Shown in pieces: positions 17,081-25,935 of a stretch of DNA of 64,000 nucleotides. The position numbers and the translations under genes were made by a program. Position 1 is the first letter of the stretch. Every line of letters begins with the position of its first letter. A model generated the notes under the pieces. That model was not told the origin of the DNA. It was given only the letters and a program-made list of their open reading frames with translations, and searched no databases. Location of the stretch: positions 1-64,000 of the forward strand of contig JAEWMQ010000030.1 in NCBI GenBank assembly GCA_023393125.1, written 5' to 3'. The stretch comes from Bacillota bacterium. Its GTDB lineage: Bacteria; Bacillota; Clostridia; Lachnospirales; Cellulosilyticaceae.

Positions 17081-18484
17081 ATGGGTGGAATTTTTGGAGT
17101 CGCATTAAAGAAAGATTGTGTTTTAGATTTGTTTTTTGGAACGGATTATCATTCACACTTAGGAACTAGAAGAGGGGGAATGGCGGTTTATGGGCAAACA
17201 GGATTTAATCGTTCGATTCATAATATTCAAAACTCACCTTTCCGTACGAAGTTTGAACGAGATGTAGAAGAACTATCTGGAAATATAGGTATAGGATGTA
17301 TTTCTGATACAGAACCTCAACCTTTATTAGTACAATCACATTTGGGGAGCTTTGCTATTACAACGGTTGGAAAAATTAATAATACAGAAGAACTGGTTCA
17401 TAGAACCTTTCAAAATGGGAATACGCATTTTTTAGAAATGAGTGGTGGTAGTATTAATGCCACAGAGCTTGTAGCAGCCTTAATCAATCAAAAAGATACC
17501 ATTGTAGAGGGAATTAAGTATGTACAACAATGTATTAAAGGGTCTATGACTTTGATTGTGATGACAAAAGAGGGATTATATGCAGCTAGAGACCTTTATG
17601 GTAGAACACCATTATCTATTGGTAAAAAAGAAGAAGGCTACTGTGTTGCCTTTGAGAGCTTCGCCTACATTAATCTAGGTTATAAAGCGCAGTATGAATT
17701 AGGTCCTGCAGAGATTGTATATGTTACTCCAGAAGGGATGGAGACAGTTAGTCCAGCTAGAGAAGAAATGAAAATCTGTACCTTTTTATGGATTTACTAT
17801 GGTTATCCCACTTCCACCTATGAAGGAGTTAATGTGGAAGAAATGCGCTACAATTGTGGGAGAATGCTAGCTAAAAGGGATCATGTAAATCCAGATATAG
17901 TGGCGGGGGTACCAGATTCAGGTACAGCACATGCTATTGGTTATGCCAATGCTTCTGGCATTCCTTTTGCTAGGCCTTTTATTAAATATACGCCAACTTG
18001 GGCAAGATCTTTTATGCCAACTAGTCAGAATCAACGTAATTTGATTGCCCGTATGAAGCTTATTCCAGTAGATGCACTCATTAAAGATAAAAGCTTACTA
18101 TTAATAGATGACTCTATTGTGCGTGGAACTCAGCTAAGAGAGACTACGGAACTGCTTTATGAAAGTGGTGCCAAAGAAGTACATATTCGTCCAGCATGTC
18201 CACCTTTATTATTTGGTTGTAAGTATTTAAATTTCTCTCGCTCTAATTCAGAGTTAGACTTAATTACGAGAAGAATTATACTAGAAAGAGAAGGTGATCA
18301 ATCGGAAGAAATGTTAGCGGATTATGCCAATCCGGATAGTCAGAATTATAAAGAGATGATAGATACTATTTGTAAACAGTTAAAGTTTACTTCTCTTAGA
18401 TTTCATCGATTAGATGATATGATTGAAGCTGTTGGTATTAAACCATGCAAACTTTGTACCTATTGTTGGAATGGAAAAGAATAA
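17081..18484 (+). CDS. PurF-like phosphoribosyltransferase lacking N-terminal Cys
   Basis: A 467-residue relative of amidophosphoribosyltransferase, the first enzyme of purine synthesis. The N-terminal half is a class II glutamine amidotransferase domain (GTRRGGMAVYG; LYGRTPLSIG). The C-terminal half is a phosphoribosyltransferase domain with PRPP loop LLLIDDSIVRGTQ (Asp 343-344). The mature N-terminus of PurF should be Cys, but here the protein begins MGGIFGVA and no upstream in-frame Cys or propeptide is possible, so the glutaminase nucleophile is absent. The C-terminal cysteines (CKLCTYC) and CPPLLFGC could be cluster ligands. It may use ammonia or be regulatory. It is transcribed alone under paired PurBoxes. 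Confidence 0.85.
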   Translation: MGGIFGVALKKDCVLDLFFGTDYHSHLGTRRGGMAVYGQTGFNRSIHNIQNSPFRTKFERDVEELSGNIGIGCISDTEPQPLLVQSHLGSFAITTVGKINNTEELVHRTFQNGNTHFLEMSGGSINATELVAALINQKDTIVEGIKYVQQCIKGSMTLIVMTKEGLYAARDLYGRTPLSIGKKEEGYCVAFESFAYINLGYKAQYELGPAEIVYVTPEGMETVSPAREEMKICTFLWIYYGYPTSTYEGVNVEEMRYNCGRMLAKRDHVNPDIVAGVPDSGTAHAIGYANASGIPFARPFIKYTPTWARSFMPTSQNQRNLIARMKLIPVDALIKDKSLLLIDDSIVRGTQLRETTELLYESGAKEVHIRPACPPLLFGCKYLNFSRSNSELDLITRRIILEREGDQSEEMLADYANPDSQNYKEMIDTICKQLKFTSLRFHRLDDMIEAVGIKPCKLCTYCWNGKE

Positions 18485-18531
18485 AGAAAGAGGATGCTGT
18501 TAATGATACAGTATCCTCTTTCTTTATTTTG
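18485..18531. terminator. Bidirectional terminator
   Basis: AAAGAAAGAGGAT...ATCCTCTTTCTTT hairpin between the convergent purF-like and SGNH hydrolase genes, with T/A runs on both sides. Confidence 0.85.
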
Positions 18532-18542
18532 TTTTATGTTAT

Positions 18543-20018
18543 TTAACGATATTTTTGAATAACGGCAGCTAAAGTATCTCCCATTTGCAATTGTCCATGG
18601 CTATTATTAGGATGAATACCATTAGTTGCTTTTATAACGGATATAGTATTTCCACCTATTGTTTCAGTGGTTTCACGATAATCGAAACCGTTAGTTGTAT
18701 CTAAGGTAAGGTGCATAGGAGCTATGTATATACCTTGAGCTTCACTAGCTGCATTATCGTAGGTTTTTAATAAATAATAAGTGGCGATTTTCATATTTAA
18801 ATCATACTTGTCATAGAAATCTTTGTGACTGTCAGTAACAATAGTTGTATTTGGTGCTGGTGTAGGTGTACAAAGGATGATTTTAATATCAGGATCGTAG
18901 GCTTTGATAGATGCAATCATTTGATTAAGCTTACGTATATAACCACCTAAATCTTCTAGGGCATTATTATAGCCAAAGTCATTGGCACCTAAAAGGATAC
19001 TAACATGAGTAGGCGCTCCATCAGTATAAGCAGCTGCAAAACGCTCCATATACTTTGAAAAACTAAACTCAAAGCTAGTAGGTTGAACTACCATAGGTTC
19101 CCAGCTTGTACCTGTCCATTCAATCCACTCACTACCTTTAGGACGGCTTGGGTCTACCATAACATCTCCAACTAATGGGTACTTATAATAACCATTGATG
19201 TCATAAAGGTAAGGTCCTTTATTTTTCCAATCTCTAGCAATCGTTTGAAAACCAGCATAAATAGGATTAGTAGAATCAGTATAACAAATATTTTTCCAAT
19301 CTCTAGTATTACCTTTATAGCGAGTACCATCTATACCAGTAGGAAACATAAATGGGCTATCTAGTTCAGAAGAATTAATAGCAGTGAAATAGCGATCTAA
19401 AGTCCAGCCACCACGGCCTTCTCTTGCAGGAACACCATCTGTTTCATAAATTCTTGTTCCAACTACATCTACATTAGGAAGTTTCTTTTCTACTTGGCTT
19501 AAATAAATACCTGATCTAGTTAAACTGTCACCAATAGGAAGTAATCTTACAGGTGTTGTATTAGTTGTATCTACTAATTCAACAGAAACACTTTCTTGGG
19601 TAAAAGTTGTATCATCACTTAGATAAAAGTTTAAGTCAAAATGTTTACTTAAAGGATAATCATTTAATAAGCCTGTTTTAAAAGACCAACTCTCCTCTGA
19701 AGTTAATCCATAAGGTGAGGTAATAGTTAAAACAGGGTTAGCATATTGGGATAAAAAGGCGTTCTTATTAAAAATAGCATAGTTTTCGGCAGTTGTATGA
19801 TTGCCTTGTAAAATAAAAAGCTTTTTAGGTAAAAGAAGCCCCTCCACATTTAAGTTGCTATAGTTTAAAATTTCTGTTTCGGTTTTAGAAATTTCATTTG
19901 TTGATAAAGCCGTATTTTCTATGGTATTAAAGGTTGCCCCTAAAGTGATTTGACTTAATAAAGTTGTGGATAATAATAAAACAATACATTGTGTGACAAA
20001 ACGTTGTCGTAATTTCAT
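18543..20018 (-). CDS. Secreted SGNH/GDSL hydrolase
   Basis: A 491-residue protein with a signal peptide (first ~27 residues, ending SQITLGA). Residues about 30-155 form an uncharacterised beta-rich region. The SGNH esterase domain follows: block I IGDSLTRSG (nucleophile Ser near 165), block II Gly in GRGGWT, block III LGANDFG (344-350), and block V GIHPNNSHG near 470 with the catalytic Asp/His region. It probably deacetylates or de-esterifies polysaccharides outside the cell. Monocistronic on the minus strand, facing the purF-like gene. Confidence 0.82.
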   Translation of the reverse strand: MKLRQRFVTQCIVLLLSTTLLSQITLGATFNTIENTALSTNEISKTETEILNYSNLNVEGLLLPKKLFILQGNHTTAENYAIFNKNAFLSQYANPVLTITSPYGLTSEESWSFKTGLLNDYPLSKHFDLNFYLSDDTTFTQESVSVELVDTTNTTPVRLLPIGDSLTRSGIYLSQVEKKLPNVDVVGTRIYETDGVPAREGRGGWTLDRYFTAINSSELDSPFMFPTGIDGTRYKGNTRDWKNICYTDSTNPIYAGFQTIARDWKNKGPYLYDINGYYKYPLVGDVMVDPSRPKGSEWIEWTGTSWEPMVVQPTSFEFSFSKYMERFAAAYTDGAPTHVSILLGANDFGYNNALEDLGGYIRKLNQMIASIKAYDPDIKIILCTPTPAPNTTIVTDSHKDFYDKYDLNMKIATYYLLKTYDNAASEAQGIYIAPMHLTLDTTNGFDYRETTETIGGNTISVIKATNGIHPNNSHGQLQMGDTLAAVIQKYR

Positions 20019-20187
20019 AGTTGATGCGCACCTCCAAGCTATAGTTTAGCTTGAATGCGTTCGTTTTACAATACAGGCAAGTAGAATGTTATGAAATAGA
20101 AATATAAATAATTTCTGTATATGATATAATAAATGATAAAATAAAACCATGATTTAAAAGGATATCAAGTAGAAAAGTGGTGAGTGA

Positions 20188-21111
20188 ATGGAATCTTTAA
20201 GAGATAAAAATGGATTAACAGAGCAAGAGTTTTTAGCAAACTATAATCTGAATAAATATGAAAAACCGTCTGTAACAGTGGACATGCTATTACTTACCAT
20301 TGGAGAGAAGGAAAGTCCCGATATTAGAAAGTTGCCAGAAAAAGAACTACGTGTGCTTTTAGTAAAAAGAGGAGAGCATCCTTTTCTAGGGAAGTGGGCA
20401 CTTCCAGGTGGATTTGTAGGTATGAAAGAAGGTTTAAGAGAAGCCGCTTATCGTAAGATTAAGGAAGAAGCCAATGTCACTGATATTTATCTAGAGCAGC
20501 TTTATACATTAGGAGAAGATCAAGAAGAAGTAGGAAGAGATCCTAGAACACGCGTTATTTCTACGTCCTATATGGCTTTGGTAGATGAATCCAAGTTAAA
20601 ACCAAGTGCTCAGCCTAAGACAGATGAGGTGAAGTGGTTTAGCATTAAAAAAGTGCCTACTTTTAGTGGTAAACAAGGCTATGCTTTTGTAGAAACTTAT
20701 GAGCTTAAGTTAGAATCTGATGATGGCATCATTAAAATAGGTTATGAGATCAAGGAAGTATATGAAGCCAAAACGCCATATCCAATCAAAAAGATTCATT
20801 ATGAAAAGTTAGAAGGGTATAACGAAGGCTTAGCATTTGATCATTGTAAACTTATTGATAAAGGTATAGAGCGTCTTAAAAATAAAATTGAATATACACC
20901 ATTAGCTTTTACACTTTTACCAGAATATTTTACGTTAAGTGAGCTTCAAAAGGTATATGAGGTGATTTTGGATAAAAAGCTTTTGAAAGCCAACTTCAGA
21001 AGGAAGATTGCACCTATGGTAAAGAAAACAGAAATTATTCAAAAAAGAGGTCATCGCCCGGCTAATTATTATCAATTTAACGAAGAATGGCAACACGAAT
21101 TTATGGAATAG
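20188..21111 (+). CDS. NrtR-like Nudix-related regulator
   Basis: A 307-residue protein. Residues about 28-165 form a Nudix fold; the box at 75-97 reads GFVGMKEGLREAAYRKIKEEANV. Two canonical positions are changed: RE to RK (89-90) and the late Gly to Asn (96), so hydrolysis is doubtful. The C-terminal region (about 230-305) looks like the winged-helix DNA-binding domain of NrtR proteins, with LSELQKVYEVIL and FRRKIAPMV. NrtR regulators sense ADP-ribose or related nucleotides and control NAD metabolism. The nad operon lies 17 kb away in this window; a link is inference. A catalytically active Nudix hydrolase is the alternative. Confidence 0.75.
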   Translation: MESLRDKNGLTEQEFLANYNLNKYEKPSVTVDMLLLTIGEKESPDIRKLPEKELRVLLVKRGEHPFLGKWALPGGFVGMKEGLREAAYRKIKEEANVTDIYLEQLYTLGEDQEEVGRDPRTRVISTSYMALVDESKLKPSAQPKTDEVKWFSIKKVPTFSGKQGYAFVETYELKLESDDGIIKIGYEIKEVYEAKTPYPIKKIHYEKLEGYNEGLAFDHCKLIDKGIERLKNKIEYTPLAFTLLPEYFTLSELQKVYEVILDKKLLKANFRRKIAPMVKKTEIIQKRGHRPANYYQFNEEWQHEFME

Positions 21112-21148
21112 TGAAAATAAACAAGGCAATAAGCTTATAAAATAATAA

Positions 21149-21201
21149 AAGTCTATCTAAAAGTATGTTAAATGTACTAAAGGATGGGCTTTTTTATTGT
21201 G
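21149..21201 (+). terminator. Intrinsic terminator
   Basis: AAAGTCTATC pairs with GATGGGCTTT (with G-U pairs) around a 20-nt loop, then TTTTATT. Ends the NrtR-like gene. Confidence 0.65.
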
Positions 21202-21239
21202 ACAATTCTAAATAATTTACAAGTTATATTGACAGGATA

Positions 21240-21286
21240 TTAACAAAGTAGTAAGCTGAAATATATAATTGTTAATAAATTAACAT
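21240..21286 (+). promoter_or_regulatory. Rex-type operator and promoter of the hydrogenase operon
   Basis: TTGTTAATAAATTAACAT at 21269-21286 matches the Rex consensus TTGTTAANNNNTTAACAA at every fixed position but the last. A promoter TTAACA (21240-21245), 18 nt, TATAAT (21264-21269) ends exactly where the operator begins, so binding would cover the start site. Rex represses fermentation genes and is released by a high NADH/NAD+ ratio. A TTGACA at 21229-21234 is an alternative -35. Confidence 0.8.
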
Positions 21287-21323
21287 AATAAAACTTAACA
21301 GCGATTTAAATAAGGAGGCAATT

Positions 21324-21800
21324 ATGGGAGAGGTTATTAAGTGGCATGAACTAGATCAGATACTTGAAAGAAATGGGTTAGAGCCAAGTAGCATTATTAG
21401 TGTTTTACAAGATATTCAGGAGATTTATCGTTACATACCAGAGGAAGTTTTCCCATATCTATCAGAGAAGTTAGGGATAAGTACTGCTAAGATTTATGGG
21501 ATAGCTACTTTTTATGAGAATTTTTCATTAGAACCAAAAGGTAAATATGTGATCAAAATCTGTGATGGCACAGCGTGTCATGTTAGAAAATCAATTCCTA
21601 TTTTAAATGCTTTAAGAGAAACATTAGGGCTATCAGAAGAAAAAGTAACAACAGAGGATCAGCTTTTTACAGTAGAGACCGTTTCTTGCTTAGGGGCTTG
21701 TGGACTTGCACCGGTTATAACTGTTAATGATAAGGTTTATGGAAGTATGACACCAGAAAAAGCAAAAACTTTATTAACTCAGTTAAGGGAGGAAGTCTGA
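21324..21800 (+). CDS. hydC: NADH-dependent [FeFe] hydrogenase, NuoE-like subunit
   Basis: A 158-residue NuoE/HndA-type subunit with a thioredoxin-like fold holding one [2Fe-2S] cluster. The ligands are C80 and C85 (CDGTAC) and C122 and C126 (CLGAC). The N-terminal helical part (to about residue 70) is typical of the family. It is first in a four-gene operon, one base before the NuoF-like gene. In bifurcating hydrogenases this subunit relays electrons near the flavin of the NuoF-like subunit. Rex-box control is predicted from the upstream operator. Confidence 0.9.
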   Translation: MGEVIKWHELDQILERNGLEPSSIISVLQDIQEIYRYIPEEVFPYLSEKLGISTAKIYGIATFYENFSLEPKGKYVIKICDGTACHVRKSIPILNALRETLGLSEEKVTTEDQLFTVETVSCLGACGLAPVITVNDKVYGSMTPEKAKTLLTQLREEV

Positions 21801-21801
21801 G

Positions 21802-23676
21802 ATGCTAAAAAGTAGAGAGGATTTAGTGCAGCTAAGAGCAGCATGTAAAGAAGCCTTTGAATCAGAAGAAGTGAAGATTTTAATTTGTTCAGGAACAGGC
21901 TGTATTGCAGGTGGTTCTTTAGATATTTATGAAGAATTAGTAAGACTAATGCAAGAAGAGGGGCTTAATTGTAGTATTAGTTTAGATGAAGAGCCACATG
22001 AACCTGCTATTGGTATGAAAAAAAGTGGTTGTCACGGTTTTTGTGAAATGGGACCATTACTTCGCATAGAGCCATGGGGATACTTATATATAAAAGTTAA
22101 ATTAGAAGATTGTAAGGAGATAGTAGAAGAGACCATAAAAAAAGGAAACTGTATTACTCATCTAACCTATAAAAAAGATAATAAGGATTATAGTACTCAA
22201 TCAGAAATTCCTTTTTATAAAAAGCAAACAAGACTTGTTCTAGAACATTGTGGACATATTGATGCGACTTCCATTAAAGAATATTTAGCAGTAGGAGGTT
22301 ATGAGGCCTTAGAAAAAGCTTTATTTGATATGAATGAAGAAGACATTATTCACGAAATTACAGAATCAAATCTACGTGGTAGAGGTGGTGGTGGTTTCCC
22401 AGCAGGCAGAAAATGGACGCAGGTAAGGCGTCAAATAGAACCAATCAAATATGTAGTATGTAATGGTGATGAAGGTGATCCTGGAGCTTTTATGGATAGA
22501 AGTATTATGGAAGGTGACCCTCATCGTATGTTAGAAGGAATGATGCTTGCTGCTAGAGCTTGTGGGGCAAGAGAAGGATATATATATGTGAGGGCAGAAT
22601 ATCCGTTAGCTATTAGTCGTTTACGAACAGCAATGGATGAGGCAAGGAAGTATGGGTTATTAGGGGAGTCTATTTTAGGCACAGACTTTAGCTTTGATAT
22701 TAAGATTAATAGAGGGGCAGGTGCCTTTGTTTGTGGAGAAGGTAGTGCCTTAACAGCTTCTATTGAAGGAAAACGTGGGATGCCTCGTGTAAAACCACCA
22801 AGAACTGTAGAGCAAGGCTTATTTGAAAAGCCAACTATACTTAATAATGTAGAAACCTTTGCTAATGTGCCACTTATTATTATGAATGGAGCTGACTGGT
22901 ACAAGAGTATAGGACCAGAAAAAAGCCCTGGAACTAAAGCATTTGCCTTAACAGGTAATATTGAAAACACGGGACTTATAGAAGTGCCTATGGGAACTAC
23001 ATTAAGAGAAGTTATTTTTGATATTGGTGGAGGCATGAGAGATGGTGCTGACTTTAAAGCTGTTCAAATTGGAGGACCATCAGGGGGATGCTTAACAAGC
23101 GATGATTTAGATTTGCCACTAGACTTTGATTCCTTAAAGAAAGCTGGGGCTATGATTGGTTCAGGTGGTTTAGTTGTTATGGATGAAAATACTTGTATGG
23201 TAGAAGTAGCACGTTTCTTCATGAACTTTACCCAAAATGAATCTTGTGGTAAATGTGTACCTTGTAGAGAGGGAACCAAGCGTATGCTAGAGATTCTAGA
23301 ACGCATTGTAGTGGGTCAAGGAGAAGAGGAGGACTTAGATAAGCTTCTAGAGTTAGCAGATACTATTTCTTCTACAGCACTTTGTGGTTTAGGAAAAACA
23401 GCTGCTTTTCCAGTAGTAAGTACCATTAAGAAATTTAGAGATGAATATCTAGCACATATTATAGATAAAAAATGTCCATCCAAAACGTGTCAAAAGCTTC
23501 GACAAATTTATATTGATAAGGAGCTTTGTAAAGGCTGTTCTAAATGTGCAAGAAGCTGCCCTGTAGAAGCTATTACAGGACGCATTAAAGAAGCATTTGA
23601 AATTGATGAAAAGAAATGTATTAAATGTGGTGCCTGCATTGGGACTTGTGCATTTAAAGCAATAAAGGAGGATTAA
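21802..23676 (+). CDS. hydB: NADH-dependent [FeFe] hydrogenase, NuoF-like subunit
   Basis: A 624-residue flavoprotein subunit. Domains in order: N-terminal thioredoxin-like [2Fe-2S] domain (CSGTGC near residue 30 and CHGFC near 75), NuoF-type FMN/NADH domain with GRGGGGFPAGRKW near 195, SLBB domain, [4Fe-4S] motif ESCGKCVPCREGT near 480, and a C-terminal two-cluster ferredoxin (CKGCSKCARSCP and CIKCGACIGTC). It oxidises or reduces NADH and, in bifurcating enzymes, ferredoxin. Length and architecture match HydB/HndC. The stop overlaps the next start by one base. Confidence 0.92.
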   Translation: MLKSREDLVQLRAACKEAFESEEVKILICSGTGCIAGGSLDIYEELVRLMQEEGLNCSISLDEEPHEPAIGMKKSGCHGFCEMGPLLRIEPWGYLYIKVKLEDCKEIVEETIKKGNCITHLTYKKDNKDYSTQSEIPFYKKQTRLVLEHCGHIDATSIKEYLAVGGYEALEKALFDMNEEDIIHEITESNLRGRGGGGFPAGRKWTQVRRQIEPIKYVVCNGDEGDPGAFMDRSIMEGDPHRMLEGMMLAARACGAREGYIYVRAEYPLAISRLRTAMDEARKYGLLGESILGTDFSFDIKINRGAGAFVCGEGSALTASIEGKRGMPRVKPPRTVEQGLFEKPTILNNVETFANVPLIIMNGADWYKSIGPEKSPGTKAFALTGNIENTGLIEVPMGTTLREVIFDIGGGMRDGADFKAVQIGGPSGGCLTSDDLDLPLDFDSLKKAGAMIGSGGLVVMDENTCMVEVARFFMNFTQNESCGKCVPCREGTKRMLEILERIVVGQGEEEDLDKLLELADTISSTALCGLGKTAAFPVVSTIKKFRDEYLAHIIDKKCPSKTCQKLRQIYIDKELCKGCSKCARSCPVEAITGRIKEAFEIDEKKCIKCGACIGTCAFKAIKED

Positions 23677-25367
23677 TGATGAATGGACAGTTTATGCTAA
23701 TAGATGGTATGCCTGTAGAGATTAACGGGGAAAAAAATATATTAGAGCTGATTAGAAAAGCAGGAATCGAACTGCCTACCTTCTGTTATTATTCGGAGCT
23801 TTCAGTATATGGTGCTTGCCGCCTATGTGTTATAGAAAATCAGTGGGGTGGGATAGAAGCTTCTTGTTCCACACCGCCTAAGGCAGGTATGGAGGTATAT
23901 ACCAATACGCCTAGGCTTAGAAAGTATCGCAAGATGATTTTAGAGCTTATTTTAGCCAATCATTGCAGAGATTGTACAACTTGTGAAAAGAATGGAGACT
24001 GTAAACTTCAAGAACTTGCTATGCGCTTTGGTATTAATGAGGTGCGTTTTAAAAATAGCAAAAACGAGATACCATTAGACACTTCTTCTAGAGCCATTGT
24101 ACGTGATGAAAGTAAGTGTATCTTATGTGGGGACTGTGTTAGAATGTGTGATGAGGTACAAAATATTGGTGCCATTGATTTTGCTCATAGAGGGACAAAT
24201 ATGCGCATTAGTACGGCCTTTCATAAACCTATCAGTGAATCTAAATGTGTGAGCTGTGGTCAATGTGCAGCAGTATGTCCAACAGGAGCCATTGTAGTAA
24301 AAAATGATACCAAGGCTATATGGGAAGTATTAAGTAATCCCGAAACTAAAGTCGTTGTTCAAATAGCACCAGCAGTAAGGGTGGGAATTGATCAGTCTTT
24401 AGGTGAAAAAAATGGTCAAAATGTCATGGGAAAAATGATTGCTGCATTAAGACGTATGGGCTTTGATGAAATTTTTGATACCACTACAGGAGCAGACTTA
24501 ACGGTATTAGAAGAAGCAAATGAACTTTTAGAACGAATTGAGAAAAAAGAAGCATTGCCACTCTTTACTTCTTGTTGCCCAGCCTGGGTGAAATACATAG
24601 AAAATAATCATCCTGAGCTTATAAATAATGTGTCTACTTGTCGTTCTCCTATGGCGATGTTTGGAGCTGTTTTAAAGGAGCATTATAGCCATTCTAGACG
24701 TAAAGTAGTCGTTGTAGCAGTAATGCCTTGTACAGCTAAAAAGGAAGAAGCTGCAAGGGATGAATTAAAGCGTGATGGTATTCCAGATGTAGATTATGTA
24801 CTCACAACAAGAGAAATCATTCAAATGATCAAGGAGTCTGGCATTGTCTTTAAAGAGTTAGAGCCAGAGTCTGTAGACATGCCTTTTGGCGTAAGTAGCG
24901 GGGCAGGTGTTATTTTTGGAGTAACAGGTGGTGTAACAGAAGCTGTTATACGACGTTTAGCGGATGATAAATCTACAACTAACTTAAGGAGCATTGCTTT
25001 TAATGGTGTAAGAGGCATGGACGGAATTAAAGAAGCTCAAGTACCATTTGGAGATGCACACTTAAAAGTAGCTATTGTCAGTGGACTTAAGAATGCAGAG
25101 AATTTAATTACAGCTATGAAATCAGGTGAAAAGCATTATGATTTTGTGGAGGTAATGGCTTGTCCAACAGGTTGTGTAGGTGGCGCAGGTCAGCCATTTG
25201 CTAGAAATGAAGAAAAAGCTAAACGTGGTAAAGGACTTTATGAAGCTGACCGTTTAAGTAGTATTAAGCGTTCAGAAGAAAATCCACTTATTATGTCCCT
25301 TTATTCAGGTGTTTTAAAAGGCAAGGTACATCAGTTATTACATGTGGACTACATAGGAAAGGAGTAA
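23676..25367 (+). CDS. hydA: [FeFe] hydrogenase catalytic subunit
   Basis: A 563-residue HydA/HndD-type subunit. It has an N-terminal plant-type [2Fe-2S] domain (CYYSELSVYGACRLC), a His-cluster region (HCRDCTTCEKNGDC), two [4Fe-4S] clusters (CILCGDCVRMC, CVSCGQCAAVCPTGA) and the H-cluster domain with motifs TSCCPAW, MPCTAKKEE and ACPTGCVGGAGQP. All H-cluster cysteines are present. It reduces protons to H2. Start ATG at 23676 overlaps the previous stop. With the NuoE- and NuoF-like subunits it should form an electron-bifurcating, NADH- and ferredoxin-linked soluble complex. Maturation genes hydEFG are not in the window. Confidence 0.95.
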   Translation: MMNGQFMLIDGMPVEINGEKNILELIRKAGIELPTFCYYSELSVYGACRLCVIENQWGGIEASCSTPPKAGMEVYTNTPRLRKYRKMILELILANHCRDCTTCEKNGDCKLQELAMRFGINEVRFKNSKNEIPLDTSSRAIVRDESKCILCGDCVRMCDEVQNIGAIDFAHRGTNMRISTAFHKPISESKCVSCGQCAAVCPTGAIVVKNDTKAIWEVLSNPETKVVVQIAPAVRVGIDQSLGEKNGQNVMGKMIAALRRMGFDEIFDTTTGADLTVLEEANELLERIEKKEALPLFTSCCPAWVKYIENNHPELINNVSTCRSPMAMFGAVLKEHYSHSRRKVVVVAVMPCTAKKEEAARDELKRDGIPDVDYVLTTREIIQMIKESGIVFKELEPESVDMPFGVSSGAGVIFGVTGGVTEAVIRRLADDKSTTNLRSIAFNGVRGMDGIKEAQVPFGDAHLKVAIVSGLKNAENLITAMKSGEKHYDFVEVMACPTGCVGGAGQPFARNEEKAKRGKGLYEADRLSSIKRSEENPLIMSLYSGVLKGKVHQLLHVDYIGKE

Positions 25368-25370
25368 GTT

Positions 25371-25631
25371 ATGGAACTTAAAATTTGTATAGGAAGTGCT
25401 TGCCATATTAAGGGGTCCTATAATGTAATCAGTGCTTTTCAACAGCTTATAGAGGAATATCAAGTTTTTGAACAGGTAGAATTAAAAGCAGTATTTTGCT
25501 TAGGACATTGTACTGAAGCGGTATCTGTTCAAATTGATCAGGATAATATTTATAGCGTATCAGGAGCTACTGCTAGGGCATTTTTTAAAGAAGAAGTACT
25601 TACAAGATTAAGTAACAAAGATATAGAGTAA
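25371..25631 (+). CDS. Small thioredoxin-like [2Fe-2S] protein
   Basis: An 86-residue protein whose CIGSAC (near residue 6) and CLGHC (near 44) pairs match the [2Fe-2S] thioredoxin-like fold seen at the C-terminus of NuoE and in HndB. It starts 3 nt after hydA with a good GGAG site, so it belongs to the operon and may be a fourth hydrogenase subunit or electron relay. Its exact role is not established. Confidence 0.8.
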   Translation: MELKICIGSACHIKGSYNVISAFQQLIEEYQVFEQVELKAVFCLGHCTEAVSVQIDQDNIYSVSGATARAFFKEEVLTRLSNKDIE

Positions 25632-25654
25632 TAAAGGTTTGGTTACATGAAAAA

Positions 25655-25708
25655 GAGGAGTATTATAAAACTAGTTTTTAGATGGTTTTATAATACTCCT
25701 CTTTGCAT
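25655..25708 (+). terminator. Terminator of the hydrogenase operon
   Basis: A 17-bp perfect stem (GAGGAGTATTATAAAAC with GTTTTATAATACTCCTC) followed by TTTGCATTT. Confidence 0.88.
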
Positions 25709-25801
25709 TTGGTTTTTATAAGTATTTGTTGTTTCTTTAGACTAAAATTTGATTTGTTATTGAGAGAATCAGGTAATAGTAGATATTTTATTTAATATAT
25801 T

Positions 25802-25829
25802 TTTACATAAATTGCCAGTACTGTATAAT
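25802..25829 (+). promoter_or_regulatory. Sigma-A promoter of the M23 peptidase gene
   Basis: TTTACA (25802-25807), 16 nt, TATAAT (25824-25829) with an upstream TG two bases before it. The remaining gap 25632-25935 holds only the hydrogenase terminator and AT-rich sequence. Confidence 0.55.
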
Positions 25830-25935
25830 GATAGTTAATGAAAAATTAATATTTATGTAACATTTACGAGGTAAAATGGCAAAGATAGCTTAATATAGCT
25901 AAGACTCAAATTATAGACAAAAGAAGGTGAGCAAT

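Noticed and set aside
22521..23036. Long antisense open frame inside hydB
   Set aside because: It lies opposite a strongly conserved flavin-binding region, lacks a ribosome site and its translation has no recognisable family; it is a shadow of codon bias.
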